Below, in pieces: positions 1 to 8,876 of a stretch of DNA of 64,000 bases (its first letter is position 1; every line of letters starts with the position of its first letter). The notes under the pieces were generated by a model. It made no database searches and was not told the origin of the DNA. It was given only the letters and a program-made list of their open reading frames with translations. The stretch is from DATAOG01 sp963840925 (GTDB taxonomy: Bacteria; Pseudomonadota; Alphaproteobacteria; Geminicoccales; Geminicoccaceae), in contig CAWJAY010000030.1 in the NCBI GenBank assembly GCA_963840925.1, positions 62,001 through 126,000 on the forward strand. Reading direction: 5' to 3'. A program made the translations under genes and the position numbers.

Positions 1-393
1 CCGGCGCCGTTCGATCTCCATCTTGGCGAGCCGGGACAAGGCCCGGATGCGGGCATACAGGTCGCTGTCCTCGACCGGCAGCGTCAGGATGTCGTCGGCG
101 CCGAGCGCCAGGGCATGCGCGGCGACCGCGGTCGCGTCATCGGGCATCGCGATCACGACCGGCAGCGAGCGGCCGCGCGGATCGGCCTTGATCGCGGTCA
201 GCAGCGCCATGCCGTGCTCGACCCAGGCATCGATCAGGACGAGGTCGACCGCCCCTTCCGCCAGGACCGCGATCGCTTCGCCGTGACCATGGCAGGCATA
301 CAGCTCACAACCCCACCCGCGCAGCCGCGCACAGACGAACTCCAGTGGCTGGTTCGGCCGTTGCACGACAATGAGGCGAGTAGGAGAGGCCAT
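1..393 (-). CDS. PleD-like response regulator, N-terminal receiver domain (partial)
   Basis: The reading frame opens at an ATG at 393 and stays open to the left window edge, so only the first 131 residues are visible. They look like a CheY-type receiver domain of the PleD kind: a hydrophobic strand with DLVLIDAW (phospho-acceptor Asp candidate), then IKADPRGRSLPVVIAM, and a GADDILTLPVEDSDLYARI segment where most receivers have a conserved K-P; here the Lys position is Leu. PleD homologues carry a second receiver and a GGDEF output domain, which would lie outside the window, so diguanylate cyclase activity is only an inference. The replaced Lys could weaken phosphorylation signalling. Confidence 0.7.
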   Translation of the reverse strand, partial: MASPTRLIVVQRPNQPLEFVCARLRGWGCELYACHGHGEAIAVLAEGAVDLVLIDAWVEHGMALLTAIKADPRGRSLPVVIAMPDDATAVAAHALALGADDILTLPVEDSDLYARIRALSRLAKMEIERRR

Positions 394-748
394 GATTTTG
401 TGATTTGTCCCGATCAGCCATGAGCTTACGGCCGAGGCCGTTAAAATTCGGTGGACCGTGCGTCAAACCGGTCGGCGGTGCACGGCAGCGGCTCGTCGTC
501 AGTGGGATCAGGCGTTGGCCGGCCCGGCCGGTCAACTCATCTGAATTCTGATGGCAATCGACTAATACCTTGAAATCACAAAGCTCACCGGTCAGCAGTC
601 GACCCGGGTGGTAGCGTAGGTCCGAGACGCCACCCAACCGCTTGAAAACCGCGGCAAAAGCTTGCATGATGGAAATTCGAAGGAATAATTCTACCAAAAG
701 GATAAAGGCCGCCGGCGGCCTTGGTCCGAGCAAGCGGGGAGCCTGCAG
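394..748. other. intergenic region upstream of two divergent genes
   Basis: No convincing gene is seen in these 355 bases. The stretch lies between divergently transcribed genes (the PleD-like regulator leftward and the GIY-YIG gene rightward) and must hold both promoters. It is locally AT-richer around 640-705, and an 18-base perfect palindrome lies at 705-722 just ahead of the GIY-YIG gene. Confidence 0.5.
705..722. repeat. 18-bp perfect palindrome
   Basis: The sequence aaggccgccggcggcctt is its own reverse complement. It ends 26 bases before the ATG of the GIY-YIG gene at 749, where it could form an operator or a hairpin in the leader RNA. No function is proven. Confidence 0.4.
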
Positions 749-1096
749 ATGCCGATCAATGGCGACAAACATCGGTTCACGCGCAAGAACGTCGAATTGG
801 CGCCGGACGCGCCGGGGGTGTACGCGCTGTTCGACAACAGCGAGGTCGCGTACTACGGTCGCGCTGGGGGCGGCAGCGATACGATTCGGGCGCGGCTCTG
901 CGAGCATCTGGCCGGCCGCCAGGCGCCGGGGCGGGTCAAGGCCAAGCTGTTCAGCTACGAGGTCACCCGCTACCCGATGAGCCGCGAGCGCGCCCTGCTC
1001 GAGGAGCACAAGCGCAACAACTGGCGGCTGCCGGAGTACAACATGGCTGCGGCGGCCAGCGCGGCAGCACCGGCAGCCGGCCATTCCCCCCGTTGA
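749..1096 (+). CDS. GIY-YIG-like nuclease-fold protein
   Basis: A 115-residue protein with a GIY-YIG-type core: GVYALF at about residues 28-33, then YYGRAGG at about 44-50, followed by an Arg-rich helix with RARLCEHL and later a Glu-containing segment (RERALLEEHKRNN). In the family the GIY strand, the YIG strand, an Arg and a Glu build the nuclease site. Here the motifs are variant (GVY and YYG), as in small stand-alone members. The ATG at 749 is preceded by a gcgggga ribosome binding site. The last 20 residues are Ala/Ser-rich. Target and biological role are unknown. Confidence 0.6.
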   Translation: MPINGDKHRFTRKNVELAPDAPGVYALFDNSEVAYYGRAGGGSDTIRARLCEHLAGRQAPGRVKAKLFSYEVTRYPMSRERALLEEHKRNNWRLPEYNMAAAASAAAPAAGHSPR

Positions 1097-1320
1097 TGTT
1101 GTACGTGGCGATCTTCATACGTTTGGCCGTGAAGCTGGGGTTTCGACGACCCCGATAACCGCCAGGTTCGAAACGTCCGGTTCGCGATTCGCATCGCGGA
1201 CCTTCCCTTGTTCACTTCCACAGGCGGCCCATAGCGATAGGCCGACATCCTCCGGCAACCTGACGAAGCCTTTTAGTTGCAACAGCATCAAGTGTCGGAT
1301 TGCGAGTGGGGCAGCCGCGC

Positions 1321-1857
1321 TCACCGACCTGCGAAACGAGCGATCGCCCTTTCGGCGTCGAATGCTTGCTCAAGGAGCGTTTCGGGATTCCATTCGCTGC
1401 GCTCGGCTGCAAAAAAGTCGCCATCATAGACATGGATCGCGCCGGTCAGCCGGGCCAAAGGGTTGGAAACGGAATGGACAACGTTAGCATCGAGCAGCTC
1501 TGCATCGCTGCTGCTCAATGCCTTGGCTCCGATCGCTTCAAGCTTCCCACCTTGCCGGCCTTTGATCCGCTGCCAGAAGATATTGTCCTCACGCCCAGTG
1601 TAGACGCCGATCACGGCCCTCATGCGGTGATCGTGCGGCGGGATTGTCATGCCTGGCGCCAAGATGACATTGAGGATGGTGAGCGCGGGCGCATGGTAGA
1701 GCTTCTGCATGGCTGGGCGCTGGGGCTCGCCAAGGCATCGCAGGATGAGTGCGGGGTCGGCAACCTCCCGAGCTACGACTTCGCGGACGTGCCGGAAGGA
1801 CGTGTCAGCCGCCTGTGCCGCCAGGCAATCTGCGATGAACCGGTCGGGATCAATCAT
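1321..1857 (-). CDS. cupin-fold metalloenzyme, cysteine-dioxygenase-like
   Basis: A 178-residue protein of the cysteine dioxygenase / 'double-stranded beta-helix metal-dependent enzyme' type. The central PPHDHRMRAVIGVYTGRED block supplies the His-x-His metal ligands, and a later DANVVHSVSNP block supplies the third His, as in thiol dioxygenase-like cupins. The substrate cannot be told from sequence. Its ATG overlaps the stop codon of the upstream haloperoxidase-like gene (ATGA, 1854-1857), so the two are translationally coupled and probably act on the same chemistry or stress. Confidence 0.7.
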   Translation of the reverse strand: MIDPDRFIADCLAAQAADTSFRHVREVVAREVADPALILRCLGEPQRPAMQKLYHAPALTILNVILAPGMTIPPHDHRMRAVIGVYTGREDNIFWQRIKGRQGGKLEAIGAKALSSSDAELLDANVVHSVSNPLARLTGAIHVYDGDFFAAERSEWNPETLLEQAFDAERAIARFAGR

Positions 1858-3200
1858 GGCGCATGTCCCTTGATAGTCCTGTGATCGGCACTGGCGCGGT
1901 CCGGGCTAAGCGTCCTAACATTACCGCGCTCTGGCTGACTTGCGTCGCGTTCGGTCAGTTGGCGAGGCCGAGGAAAGGTCTGCGCGACGAGCGACCCGAT
2001 CTTGCGGCCAATCTCGACCCCGTCATCGACCGCGCTGCGAAAATGAATCCCGCCCCAGATTCGCGCGTCGCCAACCTCCTTCGTCAGCTCGGAAAAGCTC
2101 TTATAGGTCCTGGTCACCCCGACGACCGGCGGAAAGGTCACACTGATATCCACTTGGTCGCTCTCGAAAAATGCCTGCAGCACGGCCTCGGCAGCGCCCG
2201 AGAAGATCGAATGCGCGGAAGGATATTCCGGATGCGGCGGCGTGCCCAGCAGCGGCGCCCAATCAGGATCGGGCTCGACCCTGTCGTCATGCAACGCCGC
2301 CGCCTCACGAATTGCGGTGATCGGACGCCAAGCGGGGCGAGAGTACTTCTCGGCGAAGGCCAGGATCTGCGAGTTCGCGGTTGCCATCGACAGCATCGCG
2401 AACAGGCGGGCGGTTTCGCTGATCGACATGCCATGTGCGGCAGCTGCGGCGCGCGCCGCAGCATGCCACGGCACGGCCGTCTGTACCGTCCAGAAGATCG
2501 CGGCCGCGGTCTGATCGGCGGTCCGGATCGGGCTATTGCGCGCCCCCAGCGCCTTGACCTCATTGAAATCGCGGGCGAAAGCGGCGCTGTGGGTATCCGG
2601 AGCGCCGGCGAACGCAAAGCCATCGATGCTGCGTAGCGCAAACGGCGTGACACCGCCCCATTGGGGGAGGATCGCCGGCAGATTGTCAGGCGGCGTGAGC
2701 TGATAGAGGCCGAGCCCTGGCCTCGGTGTGAACGTCACCTTGGCATCGGCATGGTCGTCTTTGCGCAATGCGATGCTCCGCTCGGCGACCTGCGCGCCGA
2801 TCGCCATCCCGGCCTTCTTGCCCGAGCCGTCCGGCAGCTCCGCCAGAGCCTTGCCCAGCGCCTGATCGAGCTTCGGCTGCTGCATCGGGGCAAGCTGCAC
2901 GAGCACGTCATGCGCGGCCACGCCGAGCGCGGCCTCGATCGAGGTGCCTGGCGGCGCCTCGAGATCGACTGCATAGGCGGGTCCCGCCCGCGCCACGGCA
3001 TGGACCGCATCGAAGATGGCGCCATGGACGATGGCGAGCGTGCGCGACTGCAGCACCGCGTTGGGCGGCACGGCCATCGCATCAATCGCGACGATGTTCC
3101 AGTCGATGACGGGATTTGCTCGCGATGGCCCCATGGATGGCGCGACGAGGGCGATCAGCGTGGCCGCTAAAAGCGCCCGATTGGGGATCGCCCTTGGCAT
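1854..3200 (-). CDS. vanadium-dependent haloperoxidase / PAP2-superfamily protein, exported
   Basis: A 448-residue protein with an N-terminal signal-like segment (hydrophobic residues about 8-28, ending near SRAN). The vanadate/phosphate pocket motifs are all present: K-x6-RP (KYSRPAWRP), YPSAHS (the PSGH motif with Ala for Gly), and RIWGGIHFRSAVDDG. These are the hallmarks of bacterial vanadium haloperoxidases and related acid phosphatases, which act outside the cytoplasm. Whether it is a peroxidase or a phosphatase is not decidable here. It is the first gene of a two-gene operon with the cupin gene and is divergent from a LysR regulator that probably controls it. Confidence 0.8.
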   Translation of the reverse strand: MPRAIPNRALLAATLIALVAPSMGPSRANPVIDWNIVAIDAMAVPPNAVLQSRTLAIVHGAIFDAVHAVARAGPAYAVDLEAPPGTSIEAALGVAAHDVLVQLAPMQQPKLDQALGKALAELPDGSGKKAGMAIGAQVAERSIALRKDDHADAKVTFTPRPGLGLYQLTPPDNLPAILPQWGGVTPFALRSIDGFAFAGAPDTHSAAFARDFNEVKALGARNSPIRTADQTAAAIFWTVQTAVPWHAAARAAAAAHGMSISETARLFAMLSMATANSQILAFAEKYSRPAWRPITAIREAAALHDDRVEPDPDWAPLLGTPPHPEYPSAHSIFSGAAEAVLQAFFESDQVDISVTFPPVVGVTRTYKSFSELTKEVGDARIWGGIHFRSAVDDGVEIGRKIGSLVAQTFPRPRQLTERDASQPERGNVRTLSPDRASADHRTIKGHAP

Positions 3201-3254
3201 GGCAGCCTCCTCGGCAACGGTTTTGGTGCACTTAGGTTAGGTGAGGCACCTCCT

Positions 3255-3269
3255 ATGCGTCCAATGCAT
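3255..3269. promoter_or_regulatory. candidate LysR-type operator, site 1 (ATGC-N7-GCAT)
   Basis: An ATGC-N7-GCAT inverted repeat lies in the 110-base gap between the divergent haloperoxidase-like and LysR genes. It contains the T-N11-A spacing typical of LysR family binding sites. A second copy with the same half-sites begins 32 bases further on. Confidence 0.5.
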
Positions 3270-3286
3270 TTATCGTTGTTTGTTTG

Positions 3287-3301
3287 ATGCAGAAATAGCA
3301 T
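3287..3301. promoter_or_regulatory. candidate LysR-type operator, site 2 (ATGC-N7-GCAT)
   Basis: Second ATGC-N7-GCAT inverted repeat, 32 bases (about three helical turns) from site 1 and only 9 bases ahead of the LysR start codon. Its position suggests autorepression of the regulator, with site 1 nearer the haloperoxidase-like operon. This is inferred from spacing and symmetry only. Confidence 0.5.
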
Positions 3302-3310
3302 TGTTGGGGC

Positions 3311-4270
3311 ATGAACCTGCGCCACCTGCGCGCCTTTGCGACAATCGCCGATGCCGGCAGCTTCGGCCGGGCGGCTGATCGGCTGTTCCTCAGCCAGCCT
3401 GCCCTGTCCCGCCAGATCCAGGCGCTCGAGGCGGAGATCGGCATGCCGCTGTTCGACCGGACTGGTCGGCAAGTCCGGCTTACCGCCGAAGGCGAGGACC
3501 TCCTGCGACAAGGACGGCGCTTGCTTGCCGATCTTGATGCGCTGGCGGAGCGGGCGCGCGCGCTCAGAGGAGGCGAGGCAGGTATTCTACGGGTTGGGGC
3601 CACACCCCAGGTCATCGAGAACCTGCTTGCAGGCTTCCTATTGCGGTATCGGCAGTGTTGCCCGAACGTTGAGGTCCATCTGGTCGAGGATGGCGGCGCC
3701 CGCCTGCCGAGCCGCCTTGAGCAGGGCGACGTGCACCTCGCCATAATGCCCGCGGTTGACCCAGCGCTCCCCGGCCGGCTGCTTTATCCGATGCATTTGA
3801 TGGCTGTGGCGGCATCCACGCACCCGCTGCGAAACCTCGGCCCGCTCGACATAACGGCGTTGTCTGACCATGCGCTATTGCTGCTGCACCGCGCCTTCGC
3901 CTCGCGGCTTTGGTTTGAGGAGGCTTGTCATCACGCGCATTTGAGACCGCAGGTGCTTCTGGAAAGCGCTGCTCCCCACACGCTGATCGCGCTCGCGGCT
4001 GCCAGCTACGGCGTCGCCATCGTTCCATCGCCGGTCTCGATTTAACAACCTGGCATGTTGGCGAGGCCGCTGGTCAGCCGTGATGCCTCTATCGGACGCT
4101 GGACCAGCATTGCGTGGCATCCAGAACGCTTTCTCGCGCCGTATGCCGAGCGTTTCGTCGACGAAATCGTGGCCCATGTCGAGCATCGGTTTCCTGGCCA
4201 CGATCTGATCGACTCGGCTCCGCCACTTGAGAAGCCAAAGATTGAAGGGAGGCGTGGCTCGACAAGCTGA
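3311..4270 (+). pseudogene. LysR-family transcriptional regulator interrupted by an in-frame stop
   Basis: The N-terminal 60 residues are a standard LysR winged helix-turn-helix (FATIADAGSFGRAADRLFLS, then QPALSRQIQALE), followed by the type 2 periplasmic-binding-like effector domain. A TAA at 4043-4045 cuts the frame after residue 244. The same frame continues directly behind it with a normal LysR C-terminus (GRWTSIAWHPERFLAPYAE and on to 4270), giving about 319 codons in all, the usual family length. One base change (for example CAA to TAA) would explain the stop. It is divergent from the haloperoxidase-like/cupin operon, the natural target. Either a true nonsense mutation or a sequence error. 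Confidence 0.75.
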
Positions 4271-4357
4271 CGATCTGCATCGCTATTCGATTTCGCGGTC
4301 TGGTGCGGAAACCCCTGCTCTGCAATTGGCGCGTAGTCGAAGTCTACGGAGGTCCGG

Positions 4358-4383
4358 GGGCGGCGGCCGCGCTGCCGCCCTTT
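4358..4383 (+). terminator. possible intrinsic terminator after the LysR gene
   Basis: A GC hairpin with 7-base arms GGGCGGC (4358-4364) and GCCGCCC (4374-4380) is followed by only three T residues. The T tract is weak, so this is tentative. It lies between the LysR gene and the convergent exonuclease gene. Confidence 0.3.
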
Positions 4384-4484
4384 GCAGGAACTGCGATTGC
4401 CGGTCTGTGCCAGAGCCAGCTCATCCAAGGCCTCCGGCACGTATTACGACGGCTGCGCGTAGCTTATTGTCTTCCGAGCTGCGC

Positions 4485-5333
4485 TCATTGTGCAGATTGC
4501 GCCAGCGCAGCGAGACGCTCGGCCAGACGGTTCAGCTCCCAGGCACGCGCGAGGTCAGCGGCGGCTGTCCAGGTCGGCTTCTGGTCGGGCAACGGGGGCA
4601 GCGGCGCCGCGCCGTCCATCGTCGCGATCCGGCGATAGAGCCGCAGTTCGTCCGCCTGCCCCGCCAACTCGCCGGCTTCGAGCGCCTGTTCGAGCGTGCC
4701 GTGCTGGCGCAGCAGCTTCGCCGCACCCTTAGGTCCGACACCCTTGGCACCCGGCAGCTTGTCCGAGGGATCGCCGCGCAGGGCGATGAAGTCGGGCACC
4801 TGCCCGGGCTCGACGCCGTAGCGCTCGAGCACCCCCGCCGGTCCGATGCGGGCCATCTCGCCGGCCCGCACCGGCTGCAGGATCGTCGTCCGGTCGGAGG
4901 CCAGCTGAAACGCATCGCGATCACCGCTTGCGACCAGGACAGTGCCGCCGCGCCCCTCCTCGTCAGCCACGGCCGCCGCGAGGAAATCGTCGGCCTCGTA
5001 GCCGGCAGCTTTTGCCCAAGCGAAGCCGCAGGCGGCCACGAACCGCGGTAGCACTTCGAGCTGGTCGATCAGCTCGGCATCGAACCTGCGCCCGCCCTGG
5101 TAGCCTTCGAGCGCCTTATGCCGATAGGTCGGCGCATCCAGCGTGTCCCAGCCCACCAGCACGGCGCGGGGCTGCTCGTCCTGGTAGAGGCGCAAGAGCA
5201 GGTTCGCGAAGCCGACGATGGCGCCGCCGCCTCGGTTGCCGCGCCGGCGGATCGACTTCGGCAAGGCGTGGTAGGCGCGGTGGGCCAAGGAGTTGCCGTC
5301 CACCGCCAGCAGCGGACGGCTTGTGATGGCCAT
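4485..5333 (-). CDS. 5'-3' exonuclease (DNA polymerase I N-domain type, flap-nuclease-like)
   Basis: A 282-residue stand-alone homologue of the N-terminal nuclease domain of DNA polymerase I. The acidic metal-binding motifs are visible: LLAVDGNSLAHRAYHA near the start, GYEADDFLAAA at about 111-121, VASGDRDAFQL at about 133-143 and the helix-hairpin-helix region GDPSDKLPGAKGVGPKGAA at about 187-205. Members remove 5' flaps and RNA primers during replication and repair. Length agrees with the short single-domain family. It stands alone and is convergent with the LysR gene. Confidence 0.9.
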   Translation of the reverse strand: MAITSRPLLAVDGNSLAHRAYHALPKSIRRRGNRGGGAIVGFANLLLRLYQDEQPRAVLVGWDTLDAPTYRHKALEGYQGGRRFDAELIDQLEVLPRFVAACGFAWAKAAGYEADDFLAAAVADEEGRGGTVLVASGDRDAFQLASDRTTILQPVRAGEMARIGPAGVLERYGVEPGQVPDFIALRGDPSDKLPGAKGVGPKGAAKLLRQHGTLEQALEAGELAGQADELRLYRRIATMDGAAPLPPLPDQKPTWTAAADLARAWELNRLAERLAALAQSAQ

Positions 5334-5833
5334 ATCTTCCTCCTTCGTTCAGATCGCTTGGCAGTTCAGTGTATGTGCAACCGTCTGAAGGTCGAAGGGG
5401 ACGGGCGTGGGGGCTGGAGCCGCCAACCACAGCATGATCTTGCACCGGCCGCGATGGTCGGCACCTGCTCGGCCTCCGTCAGGAGGCCCGCCTGGTCTCG
5501 CCGTGCCCGACGTGCGCCGCCAGACCCAGCGCTGCCACTAGGATTTCCTGGGCCTGCTCCTGCCGAAGGGGACGGCCAGCTCCTTGGCGAAGCCACCGAG
5601 ATCCATGCCGGGGCCGAAGGTTGATCCTCTGAAAAGATCACCGAAGCTGCTTTTCCGCGTACGGCTCGTGCTGATTAACTGATCGGTGCTGGCTAATATC
5701 GCATGTCAATAAACGGCCACCATGAAGACGCACGCTAGCTGGCGGATGGGGTGTCCGTTTCCGCCTAGTCCGGCTTGATCCAACGCCGTCTCCTAGACGG
5801 CAGTCTCCCTAGAGATGTGGGCCGCGAATAGTC
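5334..5833. other. gene-poor stretch before the integrase remnant
   Basis: These 500 bases hold no gene I can support. Short open frames on the minus strand (around 5470-5640) are Pro/Ala/Arg-rich and resemble nothing I recognise. No tRNA or obvious attachment-site repeat was seen, although P4-type integrases such as the one that follows commonly sit beside a tRNA gene. Confidence 0.4.
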
Positions 5834-5908
5834 TTGCGCCATCCGTCAGGGTCGCGGTACCAGCCAATGCTGGTTTGTAGGTTGGTTCGTAGGCCGGGAG
5901 GCGGGCGG

Positions 5909-7487
5909 GTGAAGGATCTCACAGCGCGAGAAGTGGCCGAGCTGAAGTCGAGGGCTACGCCCTATCGGGTGAGCCGCAATCTGTACGTCCGGGCTGAGGC
6001 GAAGGTCGACGGTAGGGGCGTCAACCGGAGCTGGTTGTTCCGCTACATGCTGAACCGCCGCCAGCGCTGGATGGGCCTGGGCTCCCTGGAGATCGTCACC
6101 CTGGCCGAGGCGCGGGACAAGGCGCGCGCCGGCAGGGAAACTCCTGCTCGAGCGGATCGACCCGATCGAGCATCGCGACGCTGAACTGGCCAGAAAGGCG
6201 CTGGCCGAGGCGGCCACCATGACGTTTCGGGAGTGCGGAGAGGCCTATATCGCTGCGCACGAGACCAGCTGGCGGAACCTGAAGCATCGGCAGCAGTGGC
6301 GCAACACGCTCGACACCTACGTCTATCCGCTGCTCGGCGACATGCCCGTGCGGGCGATCGACACCGGGTTGGTCATGCAGGTGATCGATCCGATCTGGCG
6401 CACCAAGCCGGAAACCGCAAGCCGGGTCCGGGGACGGATCGAGTCCGTCCTGGATTGGGCAACAGCGCGGGACCACCGGCAGGGCGATAACCCGGCCCGC
6501 TGGCGCGGGCATGTAGATAAACTGCTCCCGAAGAAAACCGACGTGCGTAAGGTTCGCCATCAGTCGGCCATGCCCTACGACGAGGTTCCCGGCTTCATGG
6601 CTCAGCCGCGCGGGCAGGACAGCATCAGCGCCCGGGCCCTCGAGTTCACGATCCTCGCCGCCGCCAGGACCAGCGAGGCAATCGGCGCGAGTTGGGATGA
6701 GATCGACTGGGGCATGAAGACGTGGACGATCCCCAGCTGCCGCATGAAGACCGAGAAGCAGCATCGGGTGCCACTGGCGCCCCGCATGATCGAGGCCCTC
6801 GAGAAGCTGCCGCGGGAGAAGGGCAACCCTCACCTGTTCATCGGCGCACGCCCGGGCCGCGGGCTCAGCAACTTGGCCATGCTCGAGCTGCTGGGCGGTA
6901 TGGACGGCAACGGTTACACGGTGCACGGCTTCAGGTCGAGCTTCCGGGACTGGTGCGCCGAGCAGACCAACTACCCCCGCGAGCTCGCCGAGGCGGCGCT
7001 GGCGTACGTCCTGAAGGACAAGACGGAGGCTGCCTGTGAGCGGGGAGACCTGTTCGAGAAACGCCGTAGGCTCATGCGCGCGTGGGCGGGCTACTGCTCC
7101 TTGCTGCCGGTTAGGGGCAAGGTGGTTGTTCTCCAGGGGCGGCCCGGTGATCCCCCGGTCTATGAGGGAAGTCCTACAGGATTTCGACCGGAAACATTGG
7201 AAGACCCGCCTGGTCGCGGCGCTGAAAGACGGGCTCGAGCTGGAGGGATCGACAACTGTCCACGCCGCGATCAAGGACGCAATGGCGGAACTCAAAATCG
7301 CCGGCACGCGAGGACCGGGACCAGAGGCGCGACTTACGCCAGCCGCGCGCGAGTAATGAAGCTCTGGTGCCAAGATCCTCACGTCAAACACTTGGCGCTG
7401 GCGCTGGAAGCGGGGCTCTCGAAATTCGGAGATCGGGACATCGACCGCCGGGCAAATTCGGCGCCCCCCGTCAGCGCACAGACTTAA
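5909..7487 (+). pseudogene. P4-type tyrosine recombinase (phage/island integrase), decayed
   Basis: The N-terminal DUF4102-like arm-binding domain (VSRNLYVRA, SWLFRYMLNRRQRWMGLGSLE) starts at a GTG at 5909 with a gggagg ribosome binding site. A frameshift near 6135-6150 separates it from the core-binding and catalytic domains, which are read from about 6150 onward. Of the catalytic residues, the first Arg (AARTSEA) and HGFR are kept, but the usual LAH is LAY (codon 7005-7007) and the active-site Tyr, normally in an AAY-R motif, is Cys (TGT at 7035-7037). The homologous part ends near 7140; the frame runs on to 7487 with no family resemblance. A frameshift plus two catalytic substitutions indicate a dead integrase. 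Confidence 0.8.
7147..7356 (+). CDS. hypothetical small protein
   Basis: An open frame of 69 residues from a GTG at 7147 (or 64 residues from an ATG at 7162). It reads MREVLQDFDRKHWKTRLVAA and continues with balanced, non-repetitive amino acids, unlike most high-GC chance frames. It overlaps the unconserved C-terminal tail of the integrase frame, so at most one of the two is real. No family was recognised. It may be a passenger or remnant of the same island. Confidence 0.3.
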   Translation: MIPRSMREVLQDFDRKHWKTRLVAALKDGLELEGSTTVHAAIKDAMAELKIAGTRGPGPEARLTPAARE

Positions 7488-7772
7488 TTAGAAAAACTTA
7501 TGGACCCACTCCAGAGCGTCGTGCACCTCGCGCAGCGCTGAGCTGCGGTTTCTCCGCCCAGCGCTGCCGACCAGGCGGTCGCCATGATCAGCGCTTAGCC
7601 GAGAATAATCCTGGCGCTCGCGCTGGCGAGCCGGGGATCCTGGCCTTCGAGACCGCACCCGGCCCCGCCCGTGGACAAGAACCCTCAGCAGAATGGTGCC
7701 GGCGAGACTGGGTCTCCACACGTTGAGCGCGGCGCACCCCTCGTGGCCATCGAGACCCGCGCCTGCGGGTCC
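7488..7772. other. non-coding or decayed stretch
   Basis: I see no convincing gene in these bases. Weak open frames on both strands are Arg/Gly-rich and look like chance frames of GC-rich DNA. The stretch separates the integrase remnant from the broken TIGR03032 gene. Confidence 0.35.
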
Positions 7773-8848
7773 CTAAAGTTGCTCAGGGTCGCCGACCGTG
7801 ATCATGCGGCGGATCTCGTCGGTCTTGAAGCCGAGCGCCATCGGCCGGCGCACGCCGGGCAGGACCGCGACGTCGTACAGCTCCTCGACCACGCCTTCGA
7901 GCCGCAGCCAATGGACGGCATCGCCCGAGCGCAGGTCGACCACCATCAGGCCGCAGCGCGCCTCGGCGTCGCGTCGCACCAGCTCCTCGTCCAGCGGCAG
8001 GCCGGCGAAGGTCCGGTTCTCGCGCGGCTTGGACAGGCCGACCACCGCGAACCGCCCGTGAAGGCCAGGCCCCGAGCGTAGCCCGGGCAGAAGGCGACCC
8101 GCTCGAACCGGGCGCGCTCGAGGTCGGCATGGCCGAGCCAGCCGGTGCCGGAATTGAGCAGCCAGAGCCGGCGTCGCCCGCGTCGTGCCAGCGCGGCGAG
8201 TGCGGCATCGAGAGGCCCTCCAGCACGACCTCGCTCGCGGCGACGTCGACCACGACCCCGCCCCCGGTCCGCCGGTCGCGCCAGCCGTCGGCGACGTCCG
8301 CGCGGCTGACCGCGGTCACGTAAGCGGCCCGGCCGTCCTTCAGCGCCAGGCCGTTCAGGTGGCAGCGGTCCTCGGCGGCGAGGCTGCGAGATGAACGGCG
8401 GCCGCCAGAGCGGCGTGAAGCTGTGGGTCTCGCTGACCGTGGCCAGACAGCTGAACAGCGTGTTGACGAACACGATCCGGCCCTAGGCATCGAAGGCGAT
8501 GTCGTGGACGTCGAGGTCGCCCGTGGTGCACGCGACCCGCGGCACGTAGAGCCGGTCGTAGCCCTGGTACGCCTGGCCGGGCTCGAGCGCGTTGTCGAAC
8601 CGCCAGAGCTGGAACAGCGTCGAGAGGAACAGCGTCTGCGGGCTCGCCCAGAGGCCCATGGCGCGGTTGAAGGTGCGCTCGAAGATCGACAGCCGGCCGT
8701 TCGGCTGCAGCCCGACCAGGAACAGCTTGCCGGTCTGGTAGGTCGTGAACGCGAGCGAGAGATTCTGCTCGGCGAGCCAGCTCGGGAACTGGCGCGACGG
8801 CAGCAGCTCCAGCTTGGGCACCGCAGCATCCGGCGTCGTTTCGGCCAT
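7773..8848 (-). pseudogene. TIGR03032-family (beta-propeller-like) protein, multiply disrupted
   Basis: Starting at ATG 8848 the product reads as a TIGR03032/DUF4915-like protein (SWLAEQNLSLAFTTYQTGKL, then FERTFNRAMGLWASPQTLFL). A TAG at 8483-8485 interrupts the frame between IAFDA and GRIVFVNTLFSC, which are contiguous in-frame. At least three frameshifts follow (near 8385-8400, 8180-8230 and 8035-8055), after which recognisable pieces continue: LAAEDRCHLNGLALKDGR, GWLGHADLERARFERVAFC and KTDEIRRMITVGDPEQL at the end. The total length of about 358 codons is normal for the family, whose function is poorly defined. Several lesions in one gene fit decay or a low-quality read region. Confidence 0.75.
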
Positions 8849-8876
8849 TCGCCTCCCCGCCGCGCGTCGCTCGGCG

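Noticed and set aside
5334..5908. tRNA or attachment site next to the integrase
   Set aside because: P4-type integrases usually sit beside a tRNA gene. I looked for cloverleaf-like arms and a TΨC-type ttcga block and found none with matching stems.
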